This document shows, in pieces, positions 56,379 to 64,000 of a stretch of 64,000 bases of DNA. The notes under the pieces were generated by a model. The model made no database searches, was not told the origin of the DNA, and saw only the letters and a program-made list of their open reading frames with translations. The position numbers and the translations under genes are program-made. Source of the DNA: Fidelibacterota bacterium (lineage in GTDB: Bacteria; Fidelibacterota; Marinisomatia; SCGC-AAA003-L08; JACNLC01); the NCBI GenBank assembly GCA_018657495.1, contig JABHXA010000003.1, forward strand, positions 210,937 to 274,936, read 5' to 3'. How positions within the stretch are numbered: position 1 is the first letter of the stretch; every line of letters starts with the position of its first letter.

Positions 56379-56612
56379 CGGCAGTTATATATATGATATA
56401 TGATGAAATACAGCGCTATTAATGCATATACGATAACTAGAATTCTCTGGAAATATCATCTATATCGTTGATAATACGTTGCATACCACATTTTCTAAGT
56501 TTATTAACCGGAATCTCAACTTTATAATATATTGTGGGGGATATGGCTCGGTGCGGGGATAATTGCCCGGGTGAAGTGGCGCAATTCAAAAAAGCCTACC
56601 GTTTTACATGTA

Positions 56613-57986
56613 CTATTTGTCCAATTTGTGTTTTTTAATTTTATATCTTATTTTGTCTCTGGATATGCCGAGTAGTTTTGCGGCTTTGGTTTTATTTTGC
56701 ATACTTTGATTGAGTGCATTTTTTATTAAATTCCGTTCAACTTCAGCCAAAGAAATTCCATTTGCAGGTATTTCAAATTCTTGAAAGTTCTCAGCATCGG
56801 GTTCAACGCTTGTTTGGCTGACACTTGATTTTGGGAGGGCCAGGGCGTGGGTAGAAAGGCCAGATCGTTTTTCAAATATCACCGCCCGTTCAATTATATT
56901 GCGCAATTCCCTTACGTTGCCAGGCCAGTTATACTCCACCAAAACCTTTTGGGCTGACTCATCAATCGAAATAATATTTCGCCTGAGCTCTCTGTTGAAT
57001 AATTTCAAATAATAATTAGCTATCAATATCACATCTTTTCCACGATTTTTCAATGGTGGTATAGTGATTGAAACCACATTCAATCTAAAAATCAGATCTT
57101 TTCTGAACTTATTATTTAAAATATACTCTTCCAGATTTTTAGACGTTGCACTGATAAATCGGACGTCAATAGAAATTTCCTTTTGGCCACCAAGTCTATA
57201 AAACTTTTTTTCCTCGATTACCTTTAATAATTTTGATTGCAGGCTTAAACTCATGTCACCGATTTCATCCAGAAAAAATGTTCCGTGGTCAGCAATTTCC
57301 AACAAACCTTTTTTTCTCGCATTTGCGCCGGTAAAGGCTCCCTGTTCATAACCAAATAATTCAGACTCCAAAAGACTTTCTTGCATAGCAGAACAATTTA
57401 TTTCAACAAAGGGGTACTGCTCCCTTTTGCTTTTATTGTGAATCATCCTTGCAGCCAAACCTTTTCCCGTCCCGGTCTCGCCCCTGATTAGTACAGATGT
57501 TTTGGAAGATTTCGATACTATATCGATAAGAGATAGAACATTTTTTATTTCTTCACTTTCACCAATAATCGTGTCAAACTTTTTTTTATTTTCATTCTGA
57601 AGAAATAATATCTTCTCATCTTTTAATTTTGAATCAAGTGCTCGCTGAATCGTGTAATTAATTTCAGCAAGCTCTGCTGGTTTTAATATAAAATCCCAGG
57701 CACCATGTTTTATGGCTTCTACAGATGCACTAATATCTCCGTGTCCGGTAATGATGATGATGATGATTTCAGGATTATCCTGCTTTAAAGATTTGAGTAT
57801 CTCCATCCCGGACATGCCTGGTAGCTTTAGATCTAAAAGGATCAAGTCCGGCGGATATTCTTTAATAATCGGTAGTGCTTCTTCTCCTGAACTAAAAGTA
57901 TTTACATGGTAATTTTCGCCTGTCAGAAAGTCGTGTAGATATTCCCTTATTAGAGGTTCATCGTCTATTATTGCTATCGTTGACAT
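56613..57986 (-). CDS. NtrC-family sigma-54-dependent response regulator
   Basis: 457 residues in three domains. Receiver with phosphoacceptor D52 (LILLDLKLPGMSG); AAA+ domain with Walker A GETGTGKG (K175), the sigma-54 contact loop GAFTGA at 216-221 and Walker B TFFLDEIGD; and a C-terminal Fis-type helix-turn-helix (NKTKAAKLLGISRDKIRYKI). It is complete and should open sigma-54 promoters when phosphorylated. The divergent hybrid histidine kinase is its likely partner, and the downstream lipoprotein/TPR operon its likely target. A run of six Ile codons (57751-57768 region, ATG triplet repeat on the + strand) lies in the receiver. Confidence 0.94.
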   Translation of the reverse strand: MSTIAIIDDEPLIREYLHDFLTGENYHVNTFSSGEEALPIIKEYPPDLILLDLKLPGMSGMEILKSLKQDNPEIIIIIITGHGDISASVEAIKHGAWDFILKPAELAEINYTIQRALDSKLKDEKILFLQNENKKKFDTIIGESEEIKNVLSLIDIVSKSSKTSVLIRGETGTGKGLAARMIHNKSKREQYPFVEINCSAMQESLLESELFGYEQGAFTGANARKKGLLEIADHGTFFLDEIGDMSLSLQSKLLKVIEEKKFYRLGGQKEISIDVRFISATSKNLEEYILNNKFRKDLIFRLNVVSITIPPLKNRGKDVILIANYYLKLFNRELRRNIISIDESAQKVLVEYNWPGNVRELRNIIERAVIFEKRSGLSTHALALPKSSVSQTSVEPDAENFQEFEIPANGISLAEVERNLIKNALNQSMQNKTKAAKLLGISRDKIRYKIKKHKLDK

Positions 57987-58125
57987 ATTTTTGTTATCAT
58001 GAAGTATTTAGAAGTTTAATCATAAAAATAGTATTTGGTGCTGGTAAATTAGTGTTATAATTACGTTAAATAATATTATTAAATAGAGCAATTTAAAATA
58101 ATTTTATTAACCTAAAGACTGCTAG

Positions 58126-59592
58126 ATGATAGATATAAATACTATTAATATTCAAAACCATCTGACCGATGCGATACTGCTTGTTAAGCCAAATTTTAAC
58201 ATTATTGATTCCAATATTTCTGCCAGAGCAATTTTTAACAAAGGATACCAGATTGAACGCAAATCCTGTTATGAATTACTCAGAAATAAGACAGAAGCAT
58301 GCTCAGATTGCCCCCTCAATAAATCCATTAGTAATGAGATCGTTTGCTCTACCGAATATTTTGATAAGCGATATTCAGAGTACTTTGAAGAACGGACTCA
58401 TCCTCTCACCGATGATCTTGAAAAATTTCAAGGATTTATTCTCGTTGTTAGAAATATTTCCTCAATCAGACAAAAAGGGGCGTCAGAATTTCAAAAGAAG
58501 AGATTTGATATATTTGAGGATATTGGTTCCGGTTTATCCCATGATTTTAATAATGTTTTTTCAGGTATTTTAAATCAATTGGAACTCATCAAGATAGACG
58601 ACCCTGACCCAACTATTCTCAAGAGAATTGATTTTATTGAGGCTGCTGTTACAGACGGTTTAACAACCGTTCATAATATGGAAAATTTTACGAAATCAGT
58701 CAAGAATATAAGGTTTTCAAAACTTGAGATGAAGTCAATTATTTTGGACACAATATCAATAATTAACACTAAACTGTCAAAAATAAGATTTAATCAAGGG
58801 GTTATTATAGATCCAATTTTAAAATTGGAAGAGAAGTTGTGGATATATGGCGATAAAGATGATATCCAAAATGCAGTAAACAATATTTTGTATAATTCAA
58901 TCGATGCAATGCCTGAGGGCGGCATTCTAAACATTAGCGCTTATCCTGAGGATGACAATATAATCTTGAAAATATCTGATACTGGCATTGGTATGAAAGA
59001 CAAAGTTAAAGAAAAGATTTTTGATCCGTTTTTTACTACCAAGGGAATGAAATATTCAGGACATGGCATGGGTCAGATCTATGGATCAATGCTGAGACAT
59101 GGCGGCTCGGTAGAGGTTGATAGTGTTTATGGAAGGGGCACTGGAATAAAATTAATTTTCCCTGGTTACCAACCGCATGAAGAAGAAATTGAACCTGATA
59201 TTGATTACACTCATCCACAAGCAGCAAAGATTCTTGTCATCGACGATGAAGAATATATACTAAATGGTGTCGAAGGAATTCTGTTTAACCAGGGTCATAA
59301 TATTGATACCTTTCAATCTGCCTTGATGGCATTGAAAATCTACCAGCCGGGAAAATATGATGTGGTTATAATAGATATGGGAATGCCTGAAATGCCTGGA
59401 AAAGAGGTTGCAAGAAAAATCCGTGAAATGGATCCCACAGTTCCAATAATAATATTTTCCGGTTGGGCGATTTATTTGGATGATGATCCAGACTTAAAGG
59501 GGGTTGTAGATATAAAACTTACAAAACCTTTCACCCTGGATGAACTTTCATCATCCATTTCACAAGCGCTAAGTTTAAAAGAAAATCGTTGA
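58126..59592 (+). CDS. soluble hybrid histidine kinase with PAS-like and receiver domains
   Basis: 488 residues with no membrane segment. N-terminal PAS-like domain (about 10-115) with cysteines in KSCYELLRNKTEACSDCPL, a pattern seen in redox or metal-sensing PAS proteins. The kinase phosphoacceptor is H139 (GLSHDFNNVFSGIL). The ATPase domain has NNILYNSIDAMPEGG, SDTGIGM, FDPFFTTKG and GHGMGQIYG. The C-terminal receiver has D417 (DVVIIDMGMPEMPG). It lies divergently 139 bp from the NtrC-family regulator, which has its own receiver, so a phosphorelay or a tuning role for the attached receiver is likely. The four cysteines suggest a cytoplasmic redox or metal signal (inference). Confidence 0.9.
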   Translation: MIDINTINIQNHLTDAILLVKPNFNIIDSNISARAIFNKGYQIERKSCYELLRNKTEACSDCPLNKSISNEIVCSTEYFDKRYSEYFEERTHPLTDDLEKFQGFILVVRNISSIRQKGASEFQKKRFDIFEDIGSGLSHDFNNVFSGILNQLELIKIDDPDPTILKRIDFIEAAVTDGLTTVHNMENFTKSVKNIRFSKLEMKSIILDTISIINTKLSKIRFNQGVIIDPILKLEEKLWIYGDKDDIQNAVNNILYNSIDAMPEGGILNISAYPEDDNIILKISDTGIGMKDKVKEKIFDPFFTTKGMKYSGHGMGQIYGSMLRHGGSVEVDSVYGRGTGIKLIFPGYQPHEEEIEPDIDYTHPQAAKILVIDDEEYILNGVEGILFNQGHNIDTFQSALMALKIYQPGKYDVVIIDMGMPEMPGKEVARKIREMDPTVPIIIFSGWAIYLDDDPDLKGVVDIKLTKPFTLDELSSSISQALSLKENR

Positions 59593-59602
59593 GTTAGTTT
59601 GG

Positions 59603-60574
59603 CTATGGCACTTCTGCTGTAAATATCGCCCGCAATGGCGCCGGATATCCCTCAATAGTATGCTGAAAATCTTTAGACAAATAATCCTCTAATGACTCAA
59701 AAGTCATCCAGTCTGTTTTTCTTTGCTCGTTTATAGTTGTTTTTGTAACGTTTAATAGATTAATGTTTTTGTAACCACATCGCTTCAACCATAATTCGAG
59801 CTGTAAACATGATGGAATGAACCAAACATTTTTCATTTTAGCATATCTGCCCTCCGGCATCAACACATCCTTTACCGAGCCATCAATTACCAATGTTTCA
59901 ATGACTGCCTGTCCGCCGGATTTTAGCGTTGATTTTATTTGTAGCAGATGCTCAATAGGTGATTTCGAATGATATAGTACTCCCATTGAAAAGGTCGTGT
60001 CAAAAGCTTGAAACTCAAAATTTAGATCGTTTAGAGTAATGGGAAGAATATGGACTGGTGTTTCTCCCAAATATTTTTGTAATGACCGATATTGTGAAAA
60101 ATATAAAATATTCGGATCCACACCAATAGCAAGTTTTGCACCATCACCAACCGATCTCAGGCAATGATAACCATTTCCGCAGCCAACATCCAAAACCACC
60201 CTGTCTTTAAGAGGCGAAATGAGGTTTTTCAACCTGTTCCATTTGTAATCTGAACGCCATTCAGTGTTGATAAGTATGTTGAATACTTTGAAAGGCCCCT
60301 TGCGCCATGGGTGTAGTTTTCTTAATGATGACTCAAGGAATATTCGTGATTCATTGTCGACATCGTCTGAATTTCCAATGGTTATCACATCGCTGTCTAA
60401 TTGTATTTTGGTATGATTATTATCCGGAAGGGTTTTTATAACAGATGACCATCGATCCCAATCTCCATGATTAAGGTTCGAAAATCGTGATTTTACTGAA
60501 TCAATAATTCTATCAGAGAATTGACGAATTTCAGTTTTCTCAACAGACTTGGTAAATAGCTTAATATCTATCAC
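59603..60574 (-). CDS. cmoB: tRNA 5-carboxymethoxyuridine methyltransferase/carboxymethyltransferase CmoB
   Basis: 323 residues, the usual length. SAM-type motif VVLDVGCGNGYHCLR, and the CmoB-specific LRKLHPWRKGPF, INTEWRSDYKWNRL, FDTTFSMGVLYHSKSPIEHL and MPEGRYAKMKNVWFIPS. It transfers the carboxymethyl group from carboxy-SAM to 5-hydroxyuridine at the wobble position of tRNAs to make cmo5U. It overlaps cmoA by 4 bp, which supplies carboxy-SAM. Confidence 0.95.
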   Translation of the reverse strand: MIDIKLFTKSVEKTEIRQFSDRIIDSVKSRFSNLNHGDWDRWSSVIKTLPDNNHTKIQLDSDVITIGNSDDVDNESRIFLESSLRKLHPWRKGPFKVFNILINTEWRSDYKWNRLKNLISPLKDRVVLDVGCGNGYHCLRSVGDGAKLAIGVDPNILYFSQYRSLQKYLGETPVHILPITLNDLNFEFQAFDTTFSMGVLYHSKSPIEHLLQIKSTLKSGGQAVIETLVIDGSVKDVLMPEGRYAKMKNVWFIPSCLQLELWLKRCGYKNINLLNVTKTTINEQRKTDWMTFESLEDYLSKDFQHTIEGYPAPLRAIFTAEVP

Positions 60575-61314
60575 TTAATTGCAATCATTGATACAAAGTT
60601 AAAATGCTGGTGCCAGATATGAAATGTGCCAAATCCTGATGCTTTTAATCTGGAAAAGTGATCCGTAGTGGTTTCAGGGATGAGAATATTTTCCAAAGCC
60701 GACCTTTTCTGACTTATTTCAAGATCACTATAACCATTATACTTCTTAAACATGAGATGATATTCTTTTTGACATTGATCCAAGTCATCGTCAAAGGTGA
60801 TCTTCTCTGAAATAATCAACGCCCCCCCGGGGTTCAATCCTTCGTAAATATTGTTAATAAGATCATTTCTTTTTTCTTTTGATATAAACTGAAGGGTAAA
60901 GTTCAAAATAACGAAGGAGGCATTAAATACTTGTATATTGCAAACATCATCCTTTATTACATCTAGGCTGTTTGACAAATATTTATCCTGGAACACATCC
61001 TTCAGCTCATCGACCATTGCCTGGGAATTATCAACTGCCAGGATTTTATAATCATGCTTTATTGATGATGCAAGGATGGCTGAAGTAACGGCACCCATCG
61101 AACATCCGAGATCATATACATTACTCGATTGAGTGATAAACTTTTTAGCAAGAATAGTAATTGATTTTAAAATATCAGAATACCCGGGGACGGATCTTTC
61201 AATCATATCTGGGAAGACTCTCACCACATTTTCATCAAATGAGAAATCTTCAACTTTATGCAGTCTGTTTTGATAAATATTGTCTTTATTTTTCATGTAA
61301 TCCATCATACTCAT
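60571..61314 (-). CDS. cmoA: carboxy-S-adenosyl-L-methionine synthase CmoA
   Basis: 247 residues. FSFDENVVRVFPDMIERSVP, VYDLGCSMGAVTSAIL and LNFTLQFISKEKRNDLINNI are characteristic. It makes carboxy-SAM from SAM and prephenate for CmoB. Several ATGs (61314, 61308, 61305, 61296) can serve as the start; all lie inside the end of the upstream GNAT gene, so translation is coupled. The length fits the family for any of them. Confidence 0.94.
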   Translation of the reverse strand: MSMMDYMKNKDNIYQNRLHKVEDFSFDENVVRVFPDMIERSVPGYSDILKSITILAKKFITQSSNVYDLGCSMGAVTSAILASSIKHDYKILAVDNSQAMVDELKDVFQDKYLSNSLDVIKDDVCNIQVFNASFVILNFTLQFISKEKRNDLINNIYEGLNPGGALIISEKITFDDDLDQCQKEYHLMFKKYNGYSDLEISQKRSALENILIPETTTDHFSRLKASGFGTFHIWHQHFNFVSMIAIK

Positions 61315-61861
61315 CTTCTAAAATAGTCATTACAATATTTGACCAGTATTCATTTTTAATTTTTCGCACGTCTTTCAATTTTCCTTCAATTTTAAATCCT
61401 GCTTTTTGATAACATTTGATGGCAGAATCGTTAAATGAAAAGACATTCAGTGTCAATCGATGTACTTTTAAATATCTAAATGAATACTTCATCAGCTCAA
61501 GAACCAGCTGGAAGCCCAGCCCTTTACTCCTAAATTCTCCAGGACCAATTAAAATTCTCGCCAATGTAGCAGAATTATTTTTACGGTCGTAATTCATAAT
61601 CTCGCCATGACCGATGACATCTTTATTCTGTGTACATGCCGTGAACATATAATTATTGGGATTTATTTTTGTAGCATTCAATAATGATAATTCTAATTGA
61701 GACTTGGTCAATGGGTATGAATATTCTGGACCAGCCCATATCATAAGAAACTCTTCTGTTGAAACCCACCCAATGAGGCGATCTATATCGTCTTTCTCAA
61801 ATGGTTTTAGATGGATTATCGGTTGATCTGATGGATGTGTTTCAAATCTTGTCATTGACAC
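61286..61861 (-). CDS. GNAT-family N-acetyltransferase, RimJ/RimL-like
   Basis: 191 residues. Acetyl-CoA-binding region ARILIGPGEFRSKGLGFQLV, then RLTLNVFSFNDSAIKCYQKA and GFKIEGKLKDV, the typical RimJ/RimL C-terminal pattern. The substrate may be a protein N-terminus or a small amine. Its 3' end overlaps the cmoA start by up to 29 bp, placing it in one transcript with cmoA and cmoB. Confidence 0.85.
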   Translation of the reverse strand: MSMTRFETHPSDQPIIHLKPFEKDDIDRLIGWVSTEEFLMIWAGPEYSYPLTKSQLELSLLNATKINPNNYMFTACTQNKDVIGHGEIMNYDRKNNSATLARILIGPGEFRSKGLGFQLVLELMKYSFRYLKVHRLTLNVFSFNDSAIKCYQKAGFKIEGKLKDVRKIKNEYWSNIVMTILEDEYDGLHEK

Positions 61862-61911
61862 AAATGTGTAATTGAGAACTTATGGAGTAATTCTAATTGT
61901 ATCTAAAGGAG

Positions 61912-62502
61912 TTAGGAAGGCTCCAAGAGCTTTGAAAGCACCAGATCAAGATCTTTCTCTGATAAAGAGGCACTCTCACCTGAAGGGAAAATCAAACTAT
62001 GGAATATACCTCCAATGGCTCTCATCAGGATTTCTGGTTCAATTTTAACAAATTCACCTGCAGCCACTCCATCCTCAAGGATTCCCATTATTGTTGAATA
62101 TAATCGATTCTGATATGATTTCCATGAATCAAAATTTTCTGAATTCATAGGTATTGCTTTTGGCGCGGCAAACAAAAACTCGTATAATGTTTGGTTTGAT
62201 TTAACAATTTCAGCTATGGTTATTAAAAGTGTTAAGAATTTTTTCTTTGGTTTTTGTTCGTTAACGACAATGTCTTCAATGCTTTCCCATAAATTCTGCC
62301 AGCCATTTTCCATAATCGCTTGAAAAACATCTTCTTTTGAGGGAAAATAATAATATAAAGACGCTTTGCCAAAATCTGATTCCAGGGCTATTTCGTTCAT
62401 TGTTACACCATCAATACCGAGTCTTTTAAAAACTCTCAGCGCTCCGTCGATAATTCTATCACGGCGTGCATTTCTTTCTTCGAGTTGTCTGTTGCTAACC
62501 AT
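61912..62502 (-). CDS. TetR-family transcriptional regulator
   Basis: 196 residues. N-terminal TetR helix-turn-helix (RDRIIDGALRVFKRLGIDGV; MNEIALESDFGKASLYYYFP) and an all-helical ligand/dimer domain. The ligand is unknown. It lies 50 bp upstream of the GNAT-cmoA-cmoB genes on the same strand and may be co-transcribed or control them. The 272-bp spacer to the divergent membrane-protein gene holds no clear operator palindrome longer than GTAACTTAC (62509-62517). Confidence 0.9.
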   Translation of the reverse strand: MVSNRQLEERNARRDRIIDGALRVFKRLGIDGVTMNEIALESDFGKASLYYYFPSKEDVFQAIMENGWQNLWESIEDIVVNEQKPKKKFLTLLITIAEIVKSNQTLYEFLFAAPKAIPMNSENFDSWKSYQNRLYSTIMGILEDGVAAGEFVKIEPEILMRAIGGIFHSLIFPSGESASLSEKDLDLVLSKLLEPS

Positions 62503-62774
62503 ATTTTTGTAACTTACTATTTATGGGTTAAAAAGTATTTTAATATTATTACACCAAAGTAGTTTGAGACTACAGTTATCAAGCAGTATTGTCAGTTTGA
62601 ATCAGATTTAAGAAATTTCTGAATTCTAATACAGGTTTTGTCATTAAATTTCGAAAACACACGTACATAAAAAAATAATATTTCAACATGGATTATCTGT
62701 TAGTATCAACAATTCTGTTGTCGGTGTTATAGTCAATAAATACTGAATGAATAATAATTATAAAACTAAATATT

Positions 62775-63416
62775 GTGCCCCTGCCTGAGATCATCCTCTT
62801 AATTATCTCAGCTTTACTGGTAGTAGTAGCTGTATACTTCAAGGATTATTCCAAGATAATCGTTTCGGTTGTACTCGCTATTGCCCTGTCAATTACCTCA
62901 AGTTATAATTTTCTGTATCATCCCCATTACCAAATCTGGTTATGTAATATCACGGCATTGCTGGCAATAATTCTATCTATTCGATATTCACAGTTTCTTT
63001 TTGATATAGTCTTTTATTTTGCCTGGACGGGGGATCTTCTCACTTTTTTTATCTCAAATAACCAAACTGTCCCTTCGATAGAAACACATTCAATTGTGTG
63101 GATTGCTTACTGGTTAAAACATATTTGTCCATTGGTATTTACGGTTATAATTATTGCTTCAGGAAAAAGGCTTTCATATCATTCATGTCGAAACGGTCTT
63201 CTTGCTATGCTATTATATACCGTTGTAGTGGCTATTTATAATTTTATTTTTGATCAAAATATTCTCGATTTGATGGAGCCAACCCTTGATATCGAAAAAT
63301 GGTTTGGACCATGGCCAGTTTATATTTTTGTAGATATAATTGTTGTTATTCTGTGGTATTTATCAATTCAGAAAATTACAAATATTATCGGCGTTCGTCA
63401 AAAATCGGTAGAATAA
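62775..63416 (+). CDS. YwaF/TIGR02206-like integral membrane protein
   Basis: 213 residues, GTG start, about six membrane helices. The pattern FLFDIVFYFAWTGDLLTFF, IVWIAYWLKHICPLVFTVII and KWFGPWPVYIFVDIIVVILW resembles YwaF/TMEM164-like proteins, in which conserved His and Asp/Arg residues lie within the membrane. Function unknown. The ribosome site is weak, so the exact start is uncertain. Confidence 0.6.
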   Translation: MPLPEIILLIISALLVVVAVYFKDYSKIIVSVVLAIALSITSSYNFLYHPHYQIWLCNITALLAIILSIRYSQFLFDIVFYFAWTGDLLTFFISNNQTVPSIETHSIVWIAYWLKHICPLVFTVIIIASGKRLSYHSCRNGLLAMLLYTVVVAIYNFIFDQNILDLMEPTLDIEKWFGPWPVYIFVDIIVVILWYLSIQKITNIIGVRQKSVE

Positions 63417-63455
63417 TATTCGAAATCGGTGATATTTATAAATAATATAAATAAT

Positions 63456-64000
63456 TTATTTCACAACTTTTCCACCCTGCTTTATCCAATCCTTTATTCC
63501 ATACCGAAGGTTATATACTTTGTTAAAACTGTTTTCAATTAGCATTTTTGAAGCAACCGTACTTCGGTTTCCTGAACGACAATAAATCAGAAGTGGATCA
63601 TTCTTATGTGATTCAATTTCTTTTAATCTAAACTGAAGTTCTTGTACAGGAATCAACAATGCTGAGTCAATATGTCCCTGCTTATACTCCCCGATCGTTC
63701 TAACATCGAGTAAAATCGGATTTTCGTTTTTAAGTAGTTTCATTGCATCTGCCACGCTTAACTCCTGATAGTTGCGATTATTGTAATCAGAAACATTAAT
63801 TGTCCCCTGAATCTCATCATAAAGCAAGGTATAACTTCCTGATTCTTTCATTTTTATCACCTGCGATCGCTCTATCGAATCTGAAATTTTAATGGTGACC
63901 GCTAAATCAGGAATTGATAATTTGCTGGAATTTTTGCTTGATATAAACTTGACATAATCGCCGCGATTTACGAAAAGTTGAATTTCACCTTTTAAGTCAT
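63456..64000 (-). CDS. cupredoxin-like domain fused to rhodanese, N-terminus beyond the window
   Basis: The frame stays open from the stop at 63456 to the right edge, so the GTG at 63860 is not the true start. Visible are at least 180 residues. The first part (TDLKGEIQLFVNRGDYVKFI; LAVTIKISDSIERSQVIKMK; GSYTLLYDEIQGTINV) has the strand pattern of a small cupredoxin, without visible copper ligands so far. The second part (about 100 residues) is a rhodanese domain with active-site loop C-R-S-G-N-R-S (LLIYCRSGNRSTVASKML). Such fusions could handle sulfane sulfur in the periplasm, but the signal peptide lies outside the window. Confidence 0.8.
   Translation of the reverse strand, partial: DLKGEIQLFVNRGDYVKFISSKNSSKLSIPDLAVTIKISDSIERSQVIKMKESGSYTLLYDEIQGTINVSDYNNRNYQELSVADAMKLLKNENPILLDVRTIGEYKQGHIDSALLIPVQELQFRLKEIESHKNDPLLIYCRSGNRSTVASKMLIENSFNKVYNLRYGIKDWIKQGGKVVK

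Noticed and set aside
56540-56580. TGGCTCGG...TTGC as a second sigma-54 promoter
   Set aside because: The spacing between the GG and GC elements is too long; only 56363-56378 has the exact 12-bp distance.
57751-57768. ATG triplet run as a phase-variation tract
   Set aside because: Triplet changes would keep the frame, and the Ile run fits a normal receiver-domain beta strand.
1-64000. CRISPR arrays, prophage, integrase or toxin-antitoxin loci
   Set aside because: No regularly spaced direct repeats, phage genes, integrase or paired toxin genes were found in any part of the window.

Overview
The window is low-GC bacterial DNA. It most resembles the marine FCB group, in particular Candidatus Marinimicrobia (Neomarinimicrobiota, SAR406). 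This is an inference from several traits: secreted proteins ending in a 'YPNPFNP' type A (T9SS-like) sorting domain, dockerin repeats and 'GCTDP...DDGSC' repeats, an alternative complex III plus caa3 oxidase operon, a B-type succinate dehydrogenase, and several TonB energy transducers. No rRNA or other strict phylogenetic marker is present.

Layout. 1-4176 (-): a TPR/Fis-type regulator and a large secreted protein that runs off the left edge. 4177-4837: repeat-rich spacer. 4838-11307 (+): TPR histidine kinase, NarL-type regulator and a 1287-residue secreted repeat protein. 11308-12357: a REP-associated transposase (RAYT) flanked by units of three small hairpins. 12358-17951 (-): P-loop kinase/DUF1932 pair, a secreted DUF1080-like protein, a Rieske-glutamate synthase fusion and rarA. 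18141-26357 (+): a phosphodiesterase, a C-terminal processing protease, exbB-exbD-exbD and five consecutive tonB paralogues. 26444-29767 (-): sdhCAB. 30000-30770 (+): tRNA-Glu and ssb. 30984-46104 (-): a respiratory operon, actABCDEF, then a 96-residue membrane protein, SCO, caa3 oxidase subunits II, I, III and IV, a second SCO, ctaB and DUF420. Together with SdhCAB it would carry electrons from succinate through menaquinol and cytochrome c to oxygen.

46410-54176: a lipoprotein; a predicted selenoprotein (thioredoxin-like UxxC domain, then a BNR-like region and a dockerin); a conserved uncharacterised 606-residue protein; and a string of small enzymes (two methyltransferases, an AlkD-like protein, a degenerate GGDEF protein). 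54400-59592: a two-component module of hybrid kinase and NtrC-family regulator, next to a lipoprotein/TPR operon with a strong sigma-54 promoter match. 59603-62502 (-): cmoB, cmoA, a GNAT acetyltransferase and a TetR regulator. 62775-64000: a YwaF-like membrane protein and a cupredoxin-rhodanese fusion cut by the right edge.

Main discoveries. (1) At 48790-48792 an in-frame TGA replaces the first Cys of a thioredoxin CxxC motif. It is followed at the right distance by a perfect hairpin with a GGU loop, the form of a bacterial SECIS element, so a selenoprotein is more likely than a broken gene. (2) actA appears to start at ACG. (3) Five tonB genes stand in a row after one exbB-exbD-exbD set. 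(4) RAYT and its probable REP partners occur together. (5) A GGDEF protein has lost its active site but kept its c-di-GMP-binding I-site.
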